This document shows positions 42,067 to 54,967 of a DNA stretch of 64,000 bases, in pieces. Below the pieces are notes generated by a model. It made no database searches. It was not told where the DNA came from and saw nothing but the letters and a program-made list of their open reading frames with translations. This stretch comes from Smittia aterrima. Its lineage: Eukaryota; Arthropoda; Insecta; Diptera; Chironomidae. The position numbers and the translations under genes were made by a program. The stretch's first letter is position 1; each line of letters begins with the position of its first letter. The stretch is from assembly GCA_033063855.1 (NCBI GenBank), contig CP093831.1, positions 14,942,001 through 15,006,000 of the forward strand. The letters are read 5' to 3'.

Positions 42067-43684
42067 ACCCAACTCAATTATTTTTCTAGAGCGAGACAAA
42101 AGCTCAAACATTGATGCGAGCTTTAGAATTATTTTTCAATCGCAAATAATTGACTTTTTATTTTCAAATTCATTCCGAAGACTTATAGAACGAATTGCTG
42201 AAATTAATTGCGAGCGAATTGAGAACGGAAACTAATCATTGTGTATAATTGCAATTCGATTAATCTCAGGCGCCTCGTGCATTGTGATTTATTTGAACTT
42301 TTATCGTACTCGAGCACTTTTATTGCACACAGAAAGTTCAAATGAGCATGAAATTTTAATAAGCGAAAGCTTTCGGGAAATAAATATTTCCACTCCGATA
42401 AGTTTTTCGTATTCGCTTGAAGTTTTTGAATAACGAAAAACGAGAAACTTCGCGGAATAAATCAAACATAAACTTCGTTTTGTTTCATAAACAAATCAAT
42501 AAACAGTTGAACTTTACACGTGAAATTTTTGAGCTTCAAAGTTTGATTCACCTCAGAGGAATTAAATCAAACACATGCGACAGGCCATAAACAAATTTGT
42601 TAGGCTATGGATCGGCTGCCTCACATACTCCCAAAGGTCGCTTTATAATTTGATTTGTGATACAAATTGAAACGTTGACAAGGATTATTGTCGCAATTTA
42701 TATTTGTTTGTTTGCTGCGTTAGCAAATCGCTTTACATGGCGACGATTGACGCTGCTTAACCAGTTCGTAATTCAATTATTTTTCATACAGCATTAATGG
42801 CTTGGCACACGCTATAAAACTGGTAAAAGTGATTTAATTTGTTTCGATATATAACGACACTTTATGTGAGTCCGTTTTAGCGTGCACTTCGGAAAGCTTT
42901 TTGCTGATTATTGTCTAACAGCAATGAAGTGCTGCCGTTGCGGCTTTATGATGTCAATTTGCACCGCGGCAATGCGGAGTAAAAAATTATTAATAAATCA
43001 CCAGAGTTTTATGGCCATTTTCGCATATCTGCGGACACGACAAGCGGTGATAGCAGTCAGAATTGGGAATGGCAGAGTTCAATTAGTTTTATTTTTTCCT
43101 CTTCAGTGATAAAACGAATAACGAAAAAAGCCTTCCTCGTGAACTTGGCCGAATTAAAAAACGGGCAAAGAGATCAGAAAATTTTGAATTGGAAACGAGG
43201 AGATTAAGTTGATTGAAGAATCCACAAGTTTCTCTGTTCCGAAGCAATTTTTCGTAAAGCAAACTTCTAACGAAGAAAAACTTGCTGAGAATTGAAAATT
43301 CTGTTTGTGAAAAAGTTTTTTTTTTCTTCCGAAAAAGCTATTTCACTCGCAAGACTAAAATTGCAAAAATTCTTCTTCTTTTATAATTGAATTTCCATTG
43401 AACGAAGATTGAATTTCCGATTGAATTTTACTTTCTTGATTAATTTACGTTTAAAGCCTCATTTCAATAACAAAAGTTTCCATCGACAGAAGCAATACAA
43501 CAAAAAATTTTTTCGTCAACTTCAACGCAGTAAGCTTCCAATGAAATTTCCTTTTCATTCCAAATTCGCAAAAGTTTTTTTCGCTTACCGATTGTCACAA
43601 ACAGAATACTTCCTATACTCCGATTGTTATTTTTGGTTTTTCACATTAAATTGTGTAGCTCACTCTCTTGAGACTTTGAAAGAA

Positions 43685-45053
43685 ATGGAAACGTTCGACG
43701 AGGAATCACCAGCAAAACAGAAGCCCACGTCAACTTCGACCTTTTTCCCACCGAGCTTCTGTCGTTTCGCTGGCACCCCAACGAGCTTTCTAAACCCCGG
43801 AACGATTCCGAATTTGCATAAGAAAGCGCGCGACCTCACGCCAGAGTGGATCGAAGGTCTGAGCGTGAGATGTGCCAAGAATTTCGATGTCAATAAAACG
43901 TTTTATGCTGAGTGGTTGATGGGCAATAATACGCCTGCTGGTTTCAGATTCGGAGGAGCACTCTCTCAAAAGGATAACGACAACATCACGGTAATTAATT
44001 CTTGCTAATTGCTCTTTCGTTTGGAGTAATGAAAGGTCTCGTTAATTCCTTTGCTTTCCACAGAAAAGTCCTATGATTGTTGGCGATACGAATCCCAGCA
44101 CGTTGGCAACCAATCTCCACTTTCTATATCATCCGAAGCCTGAAATTAGAATCGAGACGAAGGCTCAAACAGGCGCATTCCCATTCGCTTCTGAAGTCGT
44201 GAAAACCGTTGGCCGTGTGGATTTCCTCAACAAAAGTTCAACAATTTCATTAGCTTTCTACAGTCCGAAACGTGATTCCGGAAAAATGACTATTGGCTTT
44301 CTGCAAAGCGTCACGGAAAATTTCTGTGCCGGAGCAGAACTCGGATTTGCCTGGAGCGAGAAGAATCACAGAGAGACGAATGTAGCTTTAGCTGGCAGGT
44401 TCGTACGGTCAATTGCAGCTCCCGGATTTTACAAACAAAACTCGCATTTTAACTTTCGTCGCAGTCACTTTTTCATCCTCTGCAGTTCCATTTCCATGTT
44501 TACGTTATCAATCGCACGCAAATCGTTGGATGTGCGTTCTATAAACAAAAAATTTCTCTTTTTTGCTCGTCTGCTTTGATTTGTTTTCAATTCCCATTAC
44601 GGCCTCCGCCCTCATGTTCATGTCCGCATATTTGCAGATACTCGTTTCAAAAGAGTTCCCTCGCGATGAGTGTATCCCAGAACGCATTAGATGTCACTCT
44701 TTGGCATCAGCCAAACGATTTATTGCAGCTCGGTGCGTCATTCATTTTCAATAAGCGGACATCAAAGCCAGTTGGGTCACTTTGCTATCAGTTGGAGATG
44801 AAAGACGCGACTATCAGGGGAATGATCGACTCGGATTGGTCAATTGGCTGCACGTACAACAGGTAAGCGATGGTTTTTGTTTCAGTAGCTCCCATTGAGA
44901 GTTTCTAATTAAAACTATTTTTATCCAATTTCCATTCAAACCAGACAATTGAAAAACCTTGCTTCGATTTTTGGCTTCAGCGTTCTCTTCTGCATTCCAA
45001 CGAACAAATTTTATTGCGGTCTCAAGTATGAATTGAATTCTAATTTCAAATGA
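43685..45053 (+). CDS. Tom40-like mitochondrial outer-membrane import pore
   Basis: Exons 43685-43990, 44064-44398, 44638-44862 and 44945-45053 give 324 aa. Tom40 is the beta-barrel channel through which precursor proteins enter mitochondria. Matches along the chain include NPGTIPNLHKKARDL, GFRFGG, VGDTNPSTLATNLHFLYHP (family: GD followed by NAQVIHQL), the ALAGRYSF segment, DVTLWHQPNDLLQLG, SLCYQLEM, DSDWSIGCTY and a C-terminal KFYCGLKYEL strand in place of the usual KFQCGFGL. It is more diverged than a typical Tom40, so a second, perhaps tissue-restricted paralogue (as fly tomboy40) is likely. Donor 2 is weak (GTTCGT) but restores phase, and the alternative reads into nonsense. AATAAA overlaps the stop at 45053-45058. 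ATG 43685 is chosen because the family N-terminus follows; the longer upstream ORF is not Tom40-like. Confidence 0.85.
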
Positions 45054-48000
45054 ATAAAGCGAAGCTTTGTAAATGAGTCATGTCGATTTTCAATCATTCT
45101 AGTATTGACCTGCCCCGGGAAAGTTAAATTTTCTTTCTCAAATTTTGCTGAGCTTTGCGATTAAATTCAAACTATGGACAGATGCGTCCATTCTTCTCAT
45201 TCGGATTGAATCCTCTTTTGTCGTTCTACCTTTTGTTGAGTTCGATGATGCACAAAGCTTTGATGTCTAAAGCAATATGACAACAATTGATTGACATTAT
45301 GAAAGCAAATCGTAAATGACAAAGGAAGCAGAGGAGGACAAGTTTCAATGTAAATTACTGAATGTACTTGCTTAGATAAGGAATAACAAGGGAAATGGTT
45401 TGTCAAAGAAAGAGCCAAAGAGACTTAAAGATCGACTCACGCTTTGATAACTTATCAAAGTTCATTACCCACCACAATCTCCTTAAGATCCAACGAGATA
45501 CCAAAGTCATTTCAATGACGAGACGATTGAACTTCAATGATTTTCTTTTCGCAGCTTCATTTAACTTTCCACAGGGAAAATCCTTCGTAATCGTTTTTAC
45601 TTCCTCACGCTTTCGTTGATTTGAAACTTGTTGAGGAAAAGAAATGAAGGTTGAATCATAAAACTTGATCCAGACTTGAAGATAAGCTCGGATGGTTGGA
45701 CGTGAACTGAAGTAACGACGATGGATTTTAATTAAATTCGTTTTTATTCCACTCGCTCTTTCTATTCCGATTCACAATAAAATGATTTTCCCTTCGCGTA
45801 GCAACATTTGGCTATGTCATCCTGTGCGGTTTGGATTATGAATTAAAATCTAATTCAACAATGCACTGCTCGAGTGTGAGTTTGTTCAATCGAACAACCC
45901 CGACATCAATTTTTCCGGTTAATTCCCTGTTTTAAATAAAATTGCCAGGCGAATGAAAATTTCATGAATATTATGCAAGGGGAGAGTGAGAAGCAAATCC
46001 AAATGAAAATGAAAAACGTGAGGGAAATTTCTGATCTTCTGGATCTCTTCTTTTCTGCGTGGGAGTATGTTAGTACGAGAAGTGTAGGAGAACGGGAAGT
46101 GTTTTTATCTCTGAATAATCTTTTTGCTCTCGCCTTATGCCCCCAGTGTTTGCTCACGATTTTATTTGATTTCACTGATATGTGAATATGCGAGGCTCTT
46201 AACTCTTTCGGCACTCGAGAGATCGAAACGAAAAATCAGCAGATAAATTGATGGGGAGTTCAAACAGCATTAAATTGACCTCCTCCTTTTTATATCCACT
46301 CGGAGCGAACTTTGTTTTTCTACAGCTCCGATGTTCATTGAAAAACTAACCGGAGAGATAAGTTTTAGTTTTTCTTTTCGATTTGCTCAACGAGTGAGAG
46401 AGATATTGAGTGGAATCGGGGTTTGAAGCAGCTTACGGTAATTTATCGATAAACATTTCTATCGAGACTTTTCTTTTAAAGAAAAAGCACTCGAAGTTAA
46501 CATTTCCACAAGGGAATTCATTGTTAAGCTTCTGGTGAATCCTTTCATTGGGTTCAAAGTAATTTATCGGGGCCAAGTATCTGCTGACATAGTTAAGAAA
46601 GTGTTGATTGATTCCTTCACCCTCGCATCGATTCGTTCGTTGCCTTCCTTCTTAGGCCTTAAAGTTTTATCGAGAAACTGAATTCTTCTAAGCTTTAAAA
46701 AACTTTTCGCTTTGCATAATTCCTTCTTGTCCGAAGTTCTACTAAAAGCCTTCGAGGGGAATTCCGACCCATCCTCAAACAAAAAGAATTTCTGCTCGGA
46801 ACAAAGATTTCATTCGAAAGAATCTTACAAACTTTTCTGAAAGGATTTATTTGCTAGTGATGTGTAAAGAGGTTTAAAGTTCAGCTTCTCGCAAGTTAGG
46901 ACTTAGAAGCTTTTCGATGGAAAAGCTTTTAATGTCGAGATTCGGAACAAATTGAAACTGGAAATTCAATTTTAAAATTGAGACTTCCACTCGCATTCCC
47001 TTCAAAGCCTCAATTTATCTAATCAAATAATTGTGAATGTGTAATCGAGTGCTTGAAGAGAGCGGCGGAAGCAAATCGAGAGTGGCTTTTTATCATATTA
47101 TCGATATATTTCCTTCTAGATTCTACGGAAATGTATTCTTAGCTCGATACACAAGCTCACCAGACAATTGAAAACAGACACATAAAGAATCCCTCTTGAG
47201 CTGCTTCATCTTGTTCTCCCTCGAATTCTTTTTCGGAAATAAAAGGGAAAGCAGCAGCAACATCGGATTCAGATGAATAATCAATTTTCCTTCATTGAAT
47301 GCCTTCCACTCCCCTAAGATTCAAGCGGCAACAACAGCAAAAGTGTCGGTTCTCCATTGAAGTGCATCACTTCACGTTTTCATTTCACGGGGGGAAAGTA
47401 AAATCGGGTAGATTTATTTGAAATTTCGATTTCTATCGAGTGGGGGCGATGTTTTGAGAGCCAACAAGCAACAGAAAAATTCATTTCAGTCTTCGCTTTA
47501 TTACAAATTCCATTGAATGAGAATCTATCGTGAATGTGTAATTTTTATTTATTTTGCATTCAGCCAAAAAAATACTGAACACAATTTTTTTCCATTCACT
47601 TTTATTACTGCGCCAAATGCCTGCATAGAGTGAATGTAATAATATTGCACCCTCAACCCGCCAGCACAACTGAGCTTAAAGCAATAAAAAATGGAATACA
47701 GGTCACTAAAAGGTGAAGAAGGAAAAGGCTCTTTTCGAAATTCGTTTTTCTTATTTTCATTTCATTGAACTCTCCCGATTACTTGTGAACAGTTGTCTCT
47801 ATGAATGAACAATAACTATAGATAATCGTTCGAGATGGTCTCACTAAAGGTTTTCCAAAACATCTAATTCATTATAAAAAACTTAAATAAACAGCAAAGT
47901 TGCTTTAGAAGAATTTTTCTTCCGAAGAAAGTCCTCAAACGTGAACATGAGTCGCATTCCTTTTGTGTTTACCTGGTCGTTCGTGAAAATATATTGCATT

Positions 48001-51000
48001 TATTTATTCATTGTGATTGTAATTCAAAATTGCATTGCATTCTCTCGCGTTCGTTCATTCCCAACTATTGTTTATAATTTCACGCTCGCCATTCACATTT
48101 TATGGTGATCATTATTAGATGATTTATTATGTTCGGTTCTGGACGCAGGTTTACAGTTGCAATATAGAATTCGAGACTTTACAGAACCGTGCATTAGTTA
48201 AATGCGATAGCTCTGTTGTTGACCAGAGATCTCTTCATCTAGACTTGAAGTTGATACAAATGATGAAAGGATTGGAATGAACTTCACATCTTGATCAAAG
48301 AATTTGTTGATTTGTGCATTCCTATCCTTGATGAAAATGACATTACGGCAGAATGCACACAGCCGCACATACACACACGAAACGACGTGTTGTTTTGAGG
48401 TAAAGCGTGGATTCGAGTGCATAAATATCACAAATTTCCACTCGGTTGAGCTTTTACAAACAAATCAGGGCGGAATGTTCGAAGCGAGATAGTTTCGATG
48501 GATAAGCACGAATATCGAATTCCACTGTTGGGATGCTCACTTCACTTTAGAATCCATCGACATTCTGAAAGCTTTTAAAAGCTTTTTAATGACGAGCGCT
48601 TGCATTTATTTGTCTGTTTCCTTTTGCTGCTGTACAAAGAGCTATGGATAAAATTACAAGCAAACACTATGGATTTTTTCGGTTACAGACGGAATCGCGC
48701 TGGGTTTTGCTGCCGTACCTAAATACTCCACGAGATTACACACAAAAAATTCCATCCATTTGTTTATCTATTTCATGAAAGCTTTTTTTTCCTCGATGCT
48801 TCATGTTGCAGTTGGAAATGGAAATATTTTGCATTTTTAAAACGAAGCCGCTTGCTCAATATTTATTTTGGCTACGAATTTATATTTCCACTAGCGAAAG
48901 CCCATTTATGGTAAGTGCTCTGGATGCAAAGCGAAAAATTGTGATGTGAAAATAATATGATCTCTCTTGAAAGGCCATTACGAGATGAATGAAGAACAAA
49001 TTTGATTGAAGTATAGCGAGACTGGGATATTTATATTTTAAAAAGTATTTCTCGTTTAAGGAAATACTTGGTAAGTGGAAGTTTTAATTGAAAAATCCTT
49101 GAATGATTTCACAGGTTTTTGTTTCATTTCAAAGGATTTTGTTTTTGGTATTTCTTTTAAACTTTACTGAGAACTCGTCAAAGCTTCTTTGAAAGACTTT
49201 TGATGTTGAAAATATGAATTGATTTGTTTGTCGGTTAAATCTTTGAAAATCTCTCACATTTAGTTTGCTTTTCATTAAATATTCTTAAAATATTCCAAAG
49301 ATAAACTAGATTTTCATATGAATTGCTAATCACGGACTTTGTCCGTAATTCTCATGAAATTTTAATCGATGTTCGATGGCACACATGTTGATGAAATTTC
49401 TGCCTATCCCCTCAGTCAAAGGTTGAGTTTATCGATCGGAAAAACTTTGAGTCGGTCAACAGTTTTATTTCGATTTCAACACGAACATAAAAATAAAGTT
49501 TTCCGGCTTGAAATAAACTCTGTTGTTTTGCTCTCTGTCCGACATTTCAAGCGGTCAACGACAAACTTATTGATACGAGAAATTCTCGACTCAATTTCTG
49601 TTTACCTTTCAGTTTCTCATTGCAAACTTGTTGTTGTCGCTGTCGTCCAAACAAGCACAAATTTAGTTAAAATTCATTTTTACAGATAAATAAAATTTAC
49701 TGGTCACAGAATAATAAACAAGCGAGGGAGTAGGAAAAAGTTTTTGGTCAGCAAAAGAGAAAAACTGAACATAACAAAAAAAATTATTTCGCTATCGAGC
49801 TGGCAGCTGAAAATAATTTCTGTGGGAAAAGCTGCATTCCGACTCCATTACAGTCACCTACACCGAGAATTTTATTTTCCTCGTTGCCAAACGATCGTTC
49901 AAATGGCCAAAGTGAGAAAATATTTTCAACACGAATTGCAATGAAATATTTTCCGAGGCAAACACTAAAATGCAGAGTCACTTTAGGTAGCTGCGCTGTC
50001 GAGATTGTTTTCCCTCACAGAAATTACAAAACTTTTCCGTTTTTTGGGAGAAAGCTTTCGGGCAACCGATACATTAAAACTTCTCCTTTCCCAACGTTCG
50101 GAGGTGATGCCGTGAATATTTGTATAATTTCTGTAAACAGAGAAAGGATTATTTAATTGCTAAACGGTCTTAATGTCGATAAAAAGTTCCCCGTTAAAAT
50201 TACGTGAAGCGAATTTGAGATTCGCGATGTTGTTTTGCCTTTCGTCGTCCTCTGTTCGTCGTTGATGTAATAGAGTGGCGTCTTTTGTTTTGATAACGGT
50301 TTGCTGGTGCTGAAGGGAAAGGCGAATGGAAAAGTTTCTTTACGAAAGAAGTTTGAAAGTTTACGAGCAATTTTTCAGCAGCGAGACATTGTGGGGAGTG
50401 AGGGAACGGTTTTATGAATTTAAATGACGACATCGAAATTTTTCTTTGAAAACAATTTGTTACCGGAAGAGTTAAAGCAGGGGTGTGAGATTGAGTGCTT
50501 AAAACTAAAGTCTTTTAAAGTAAAAGGTTTGAAACTGTTCTCTAAACATCTACCTGACTCACTTTCGTGAATTAAATGAGATTCACTGGAACGTAGGATA
50601 ATCTCAGCGAAAAGAAAGGAATCGAAAAGATGTTTAAGGAGCTTAGTTTCGTTTGACAGAAATATTTTATTTTCTTCAGATGATTAATCAAGATTTTCTC
50701 TCTTTCTGTGATTTACTCGAGATCTTTCCTAGACATGGAAGACAGTAAGAGTAAGCATTTCCCTCAATCCTGATTTCCCTTGAAAGTCATTTCATTAATC
50801 AAATGTGAAATTATGAATATCTCCTTCACCTCCTCATACCGCAAGGGAATCGTCCTTGAATCACGTGAATAATTCTCGAGGTTATCGACTTTGCATGTAA
50901 CGAGAATCGCAAGTGAAACTTCCACAACAATCCTCGGAACACCCAGAGCGTTACGCAATCCAAACACGTTTCGCTATCTTCCGTTTCACTCTCGTGACAT

Positions 51001-51718
51001 AAATCATTTGAAATGAGAATCTTGCAGCATTCTTTCTCCTCTGCTGCTACGATAGTTCAAGAGACAAAGCTTTAATATTTAAAAATGCGCTAGAACAATA
51101 TTCATTGCAGTTTTTCTTGCGCGACAAATTTTTTGTTTTGTTTCAACAAGCGAGCGATTCACATTTTTTTTACTGCGGTCGTTACACATTTCACTTCGTC
51201 ATAATGAGATTAAATTCATTAAAAGTAATTATTTCGCTGTTTTTTGCAATTAGTTTTCTTTCGAATGAACGCAAAAAGGGAAACAATTGGAAGCGCGCTC
51301 ATGAAAGACAATGAATGAAGCTATTTCGGCTGCCACGATTTAATTATAAAGAATCTTTAATGGGAAAACCGGCACAGCGACTGTTGTTATCACATTCGTA
51401 ATTCACCTGCTTACTACTTCAATGCTCAGGAAATTGATTGTGCGGTATCTAATCAAATAATCTTTTATGACAAAAACGTCACCGACCTCCGAACGTGAGA
51501 CGCCCTGGAAGCCAAATCCTGTGTCGATAAGCTTTAATGAGATGTCATGCGAGATTTTTTTTTGTAGAATTCATTCATGAAAATATTGTTTACGATATGA
51601 GAAATGAGTTCTTTCCTTGGTGCTATCAATAACAACTAAAGATAGCTGAAATCTTATCGCCAAATTAATTCAAGGTTGACTTCAATTATTTTTGCAAATC
51701 TCTTTCGTGCGAATTTGC
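45054..51718. other. Gene-poor region of about 6.7 kb
   Basis: No supported gene. Contains short palindromes such as AAAGCTTTTAAAAGCTTT near 48567-48584 and GC-poor tracts. ORFs of about 60-106 codons lack domain similarity or splice support. Confidence 0.45.
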
Positions 51719-51726
51719 TATAAAAG
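51719..51726 (+). promoter_or_regulatory. TATA box of lipocalin 1
   Basis: TATAAAAG, 73 bp before the start codon. Confidence 0.65.
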
Positions 51727-51791
51727 CGCTCAAACTCGTAAAATTGCACAGTTTTCTTTTCGGTTGTTAACTAACAAGTTCACTTAGCAAG

Positions 51792-52501
51792 ATGAAGTAT
51801 CTCATTCTCATTGCGTTGTTCGCATTCGCTGCTGCTCAGGATCGCAGATATCCCATCTACGACAGACCATGCTCGGAGCGTAGTGCTATTATCCGTCCAC
51901 AAGTCAAGGAAGCTTTTAATGTCGCTGCTGTTAGTTAAAAGTGAAAGTTTTAAAAGTTGAACAGTTTAATAAAATATTTTTTGAATTCTTCCAGTACTCT
52001 GGAACTTGGTTCGAGATTGGACGCTACCAACAACAAGACGAATCTGAAGCTGATTGCGTCTCAAGCATGTACAGCTGGGGCTTCATCACTAGATCCTTCC
52101 GTATCGATAGAAATGGACACGATTACATTGCCAATGAACCTTTCACCCGCACAGCAACTGGTCTTCTCTCATTCCCTGAAGAGGAAACAACTCTTGGATT
52201 ATTGAACATCACTTACTACGCTGATCGTGAGGCTAACGAAGTCAACTACTACGTCATGGCTACCGATTACTTCCAATACGCTCTTGGATGGGGATGCGAA
52301 AACTTGGACGCAAACCGCTCAAGAGAATTTGCTTGGGTTTTGTCAAGAACTCCAGAACTTCCTGCATCATACAGAGAGCGAGTCGATAACTACATTGATC
52401 GCTTCTTTGATGACGAGATGATCAGAGTTACTGAACAAGATAATGAATTCTGCCGGGCCTACCGGGCACCAGTTAAAATTCCTCAAGTCAACGCAGTCTA
52501 A
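51792..52501 (+). CDS. Secreted lipocalin 1 (apolipoprotein D-like)
   Basis: Two exons, 51792-51929 and 51995-52501, give 214 aa. The signal peptide is about MKYLILIALFAFAAAQ. The lipocalin signature GTWFEIGRY opens exon 2 and the second conserved motif appears as MATDYFQYALGWGCEN, followed by FAWVLSRTPELP. Cys residues at 27, in EADC, in GWGC and in NEFC fit the four-Cys pattern of insect lipocalins. Such proteins carry small hydrophobic ligands (pigments, lipids, pheromones) in an eight-stranded barrel; the ligand is unknown. The donor is GTTAGT, shared with lipocalin 2. Unlike lipocalin 2 it has no intron before the last Cys, and it has its own C-terminal tail. AATAAA at 52522-52527. Confidence 0.92.
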
Positions 52502-53053
52502 TTCTTTTTATGAGTTGAGAAAATAAAACCAAAATTAAGTTTACATGAAATTTTTCAATCACGCGATGAAAAGAAAAGTCGCAACAAAATCTTTTCGTTT
52601 CCTGCAGAAATTTACGACTTTGCAATCTTATCGGAGGTGGCTACTTAAGGCAATTGCTTAATCAATGAAAATTGTTTGATAAGCTCTCAATCTTATTAAA
52701 TCCCAGTTTTACTAAAATGTTTGAAGAAAAGTAAATCTTCAATTCAATTGCTGAACATTTAATCAGAGAAATTTGATTCATCAAAAAGTTAAGGCTTCAA
52801 AAGTTTCAAATTATTTTAATTATTTTTCTACTTAGCAAGAATAAGAAAAGTTTTCGCAACAAAAAGCAAAAATCTTCGATCAACATTTACGAGTTTTAAT
52901 GGCAAATTCTATATCGAACTCGAAGCTGATAATAAATAAATAGAAACAAAAACAATTGCGACACGACTAATCTTATCTTGAGCTTAGGCTGTAACTAACT
53001 GATAGATTCTGTAATCTAAATTTCCTGTTCGTCTTACTATTTCTCGTCCGCAC
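52502..53053. other. Spacer between lipocalins 1 and 2
   Basis: Contains GATA-type sites, for example CTTATC at 52628-52633, TGATAAG at about 52676 and CTTATC at about 52974, which suit gut or fat-body expression of a secreted protein. No gene. Confidence 0.35.
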
Positions 53054-53060
53054 TATAAAT
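53054..53060 (+). promoter_or_regulatory. TATA box of lipocalin 2
   Basis: TATAAAT, 70 bp before the start codon, the same spacing as in lipocalin 1. Confidence 0.65.
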
Positions 53061-53123
53061 AGTTGAGCGTAAGGTATTTCGCTTCTAGTTTCAATTTTTT
53101 TCGGTTACTAAACGTTTCAAATC

Positions 53124-53872
53124 ATGAAGTATCTCGTTCTCGTCGCATTGTTCGCATTTGTTGCTGCTCAGGATCGTACTTACCCGATCTTTGACAGACC
53201 CTGCTCGGAACGTAGTGCTATTATCCGTCCACAAGTCAAGACAGCTTTCAATGTTGCTGCTGTTAGTTAAAAGTGAAAGTTTTAAAAGTTAAATATTTAA
53301 ATTTTGAATTCTTCCAGTACTCTGGAACTTGGTTCGAGATTGGACGTTATCAACAACGTGATGAATCTGAAGCCGATTGTCTCTCAAGCATGTACAGCTG
53401 GGGCTTCATTACTAGATCTTTCCGCATCGATAGAAACGGACACGATTTCATTGCTTCAGAACCTTTCACTCGCACAGCCACTGGACTTCTCTCATTCCCT
53501 GATGAGAGCCCTGCTCTTGGATTATTGAACATCACTTACTATGCTGATCGCGAAGCCAATGAAGTCAACTACTACATTCTTGCTACTGATTATTTCCAAT
53601 ATGCTCTTGGATGGGGATGCGAGAACTTGGAAAATGATCAGTCGAGAGAATTCGCTTGGGTTTTGTCAAGAACTCCAGAACTTCCTGAAGCATACAATGA
53701 GCGCGTTGATAGCTACATCGAAAGATTCATGGATCCACAATTCATCCGCAACACCAACCAAAACGAAACATTGTAAGTTGCAAACGTCTTTTTTTAAATT
53801 GAAGAAGGAATTAATTTTTTTTTCTCCTACAGCTGTCGCGAAGCTTACAAGGCCAGTGGAATCCATTTGTAA
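53124..53872 (+). CDS. Secreted lipocalin 2 (apolipoprotein D-like)
   Basis: Exons 53124-53261, 53318-53772 and 53833-53872 give 210 aa. Signal peptide and mature start (MKYLVLVALFAFVAAQDR) closely match lipocalin 1, and most of the barrel is nearly identical, including GTWFEIGRYQQ and LATDYFQYALGWGC; a recent tandem duplicate. A 60-bp intron at 53773-53832 interrupts the codon just before the terminal Cys (FCREAY); lipocalin 1 is continuous at the matching place. Reading through that intron would lose the last Cys. AATAAA at 53885-53890. Confidence 0.92.
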
Positions 53873-54023
53873 TTTAATTGTTTAAATAAAGATTCGCATG
53901 CTTGCATAAGAGAATAACAACCTCATTTGACTTTGTTTTTATTTCCTAAAGAAAAAAAAATGATTACAGCTTCGAAAGAACTCATCTTCAGTCTCAGATT
54001 GTCGCTTAAACCTATCGCACATC

Positions 54024-54710
54024 ATGAAATATTTTGTCGCTTTTGCTTTTATTGTTTGTGTTAGAGCACAACATATCTCAGACAAGCCTTGTCCTGATCG
54101 TCCGATTGAACAAAACTTTGATATCAAAAAGGTAAAGTTATTTATCAAACGATAAGATAAGTCACAGACTATTCCGACAAATAGTACACAACCGGAGTTT
54201 GGTATGACACTCTCCGATTCGATGCGCCTTTCATGAAAAGTTGCAACTGTGGCTTTGCCAACTATGAATTGAGAGAGGACAACACGGTCGGAGTTAGAAA
54301 TTGCTGCAAGAGACTTCCAAACACAACTTTGTCATGTTCACTCGGAGGTGCGACTCTAAGCGAGCCCGATCATGTTCCACTCGAGGGACGATTGAACGTT
54401 AGCTTCGGAAAAGCGCGTAAGTTTAAGAAATAAAAATATCATCGTTATCAGCTTCTTATCGCTTTCAGCTAATAACGTCTCAAACTATTGGATTCTCTCG
54501 ACTGACTACGATAACTATTCCATCGTTTACTACTGTAAAAACATCGAAGATAACAAATCAAGAGAATTCGCGTGGTTGCTGTCAAGAGAACCTCAGCTAA
54601 ATCCCGCAGTGAAAGACACTGCTGAGAACTTAATGGATAAACACTTCGATCGTAGTCAAATGTTTGTTGCTGATCAGAGTTCCGCGAGCTGTGATCCACG
54701 CTTCGAATGA
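54024..54710 (+). CDS. Secreted lipocalin 3, diverged
   Basis: Exons 54024-54131, 54185-54416 and 54469-54710 give 193 aa. Signal peptide MKYFVAFAFIVCVRAQ, then a CP start as in lipocalins 1 and 2. The first motif is altered to TTGVWYDTLRF. The second is ILSTDYDNYSIVYYCKN, followed by FAWLLSREPQLNP. The middle is Cys-rich (SCNCGF, RNCCKR, LSCS), giving more disulfides than its neighbours. The intron after the signal-peptide exon is at a similar place, but there is an extra intron inside the barrel. Start to stop is intact. It begins only about 150 bp after lipocalin 2, without an obvious TATA box, and the first intron holds two GATA sites. AATAAA at 54755-54760. Confidence 0.88.
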
Positions 54711-54967
54711 AAACGTTGAATTTTTATTTTGTAATGACTCGAACGCTGATAAGAAATAAATCTAAAGGCTATCAATGAGTTTTGATAAGATAAACTCGAC
54801 AAAGGTTAACAATTCGTGAATAATGTCGAATATGAATGATTCAGTTAAGAAAGAAATTTAATTTAGTTTTAGACAGTTGATTGACTTCCGCGTACTCGTC
54901 GATAAAGCAGTCACGCGATGAACTCATGCAAAGTAGTTTTCGGCTGAAACATTGCACTCACTTCAAC

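Larger units (their letters stand above)
20974..43684. other. Gene-poor region of about 22.7 kb
   Basis: No exon or gene could be supported on either strand. ORFs are short, lack recognisable domains, and often overlap on both strands. Pyrimidine- and purine-rich tracts occur (for example 24280-24330 and 37570-37600), along with the inverted repeats listed separately. Plausible as a regulatory landscape or as introns of genes whose exons lie outside. Small exons or non-coding RNAs cannot be excluded without RNA data. Confidence 0.5.

Noticed and set aside
48567..48584. AAAGCTTTTAAAAGCTTT palindrome as a regulatory site
   Set aside because: AAGCTTT-type words are common throughout this AT-rich window; not distinctive.
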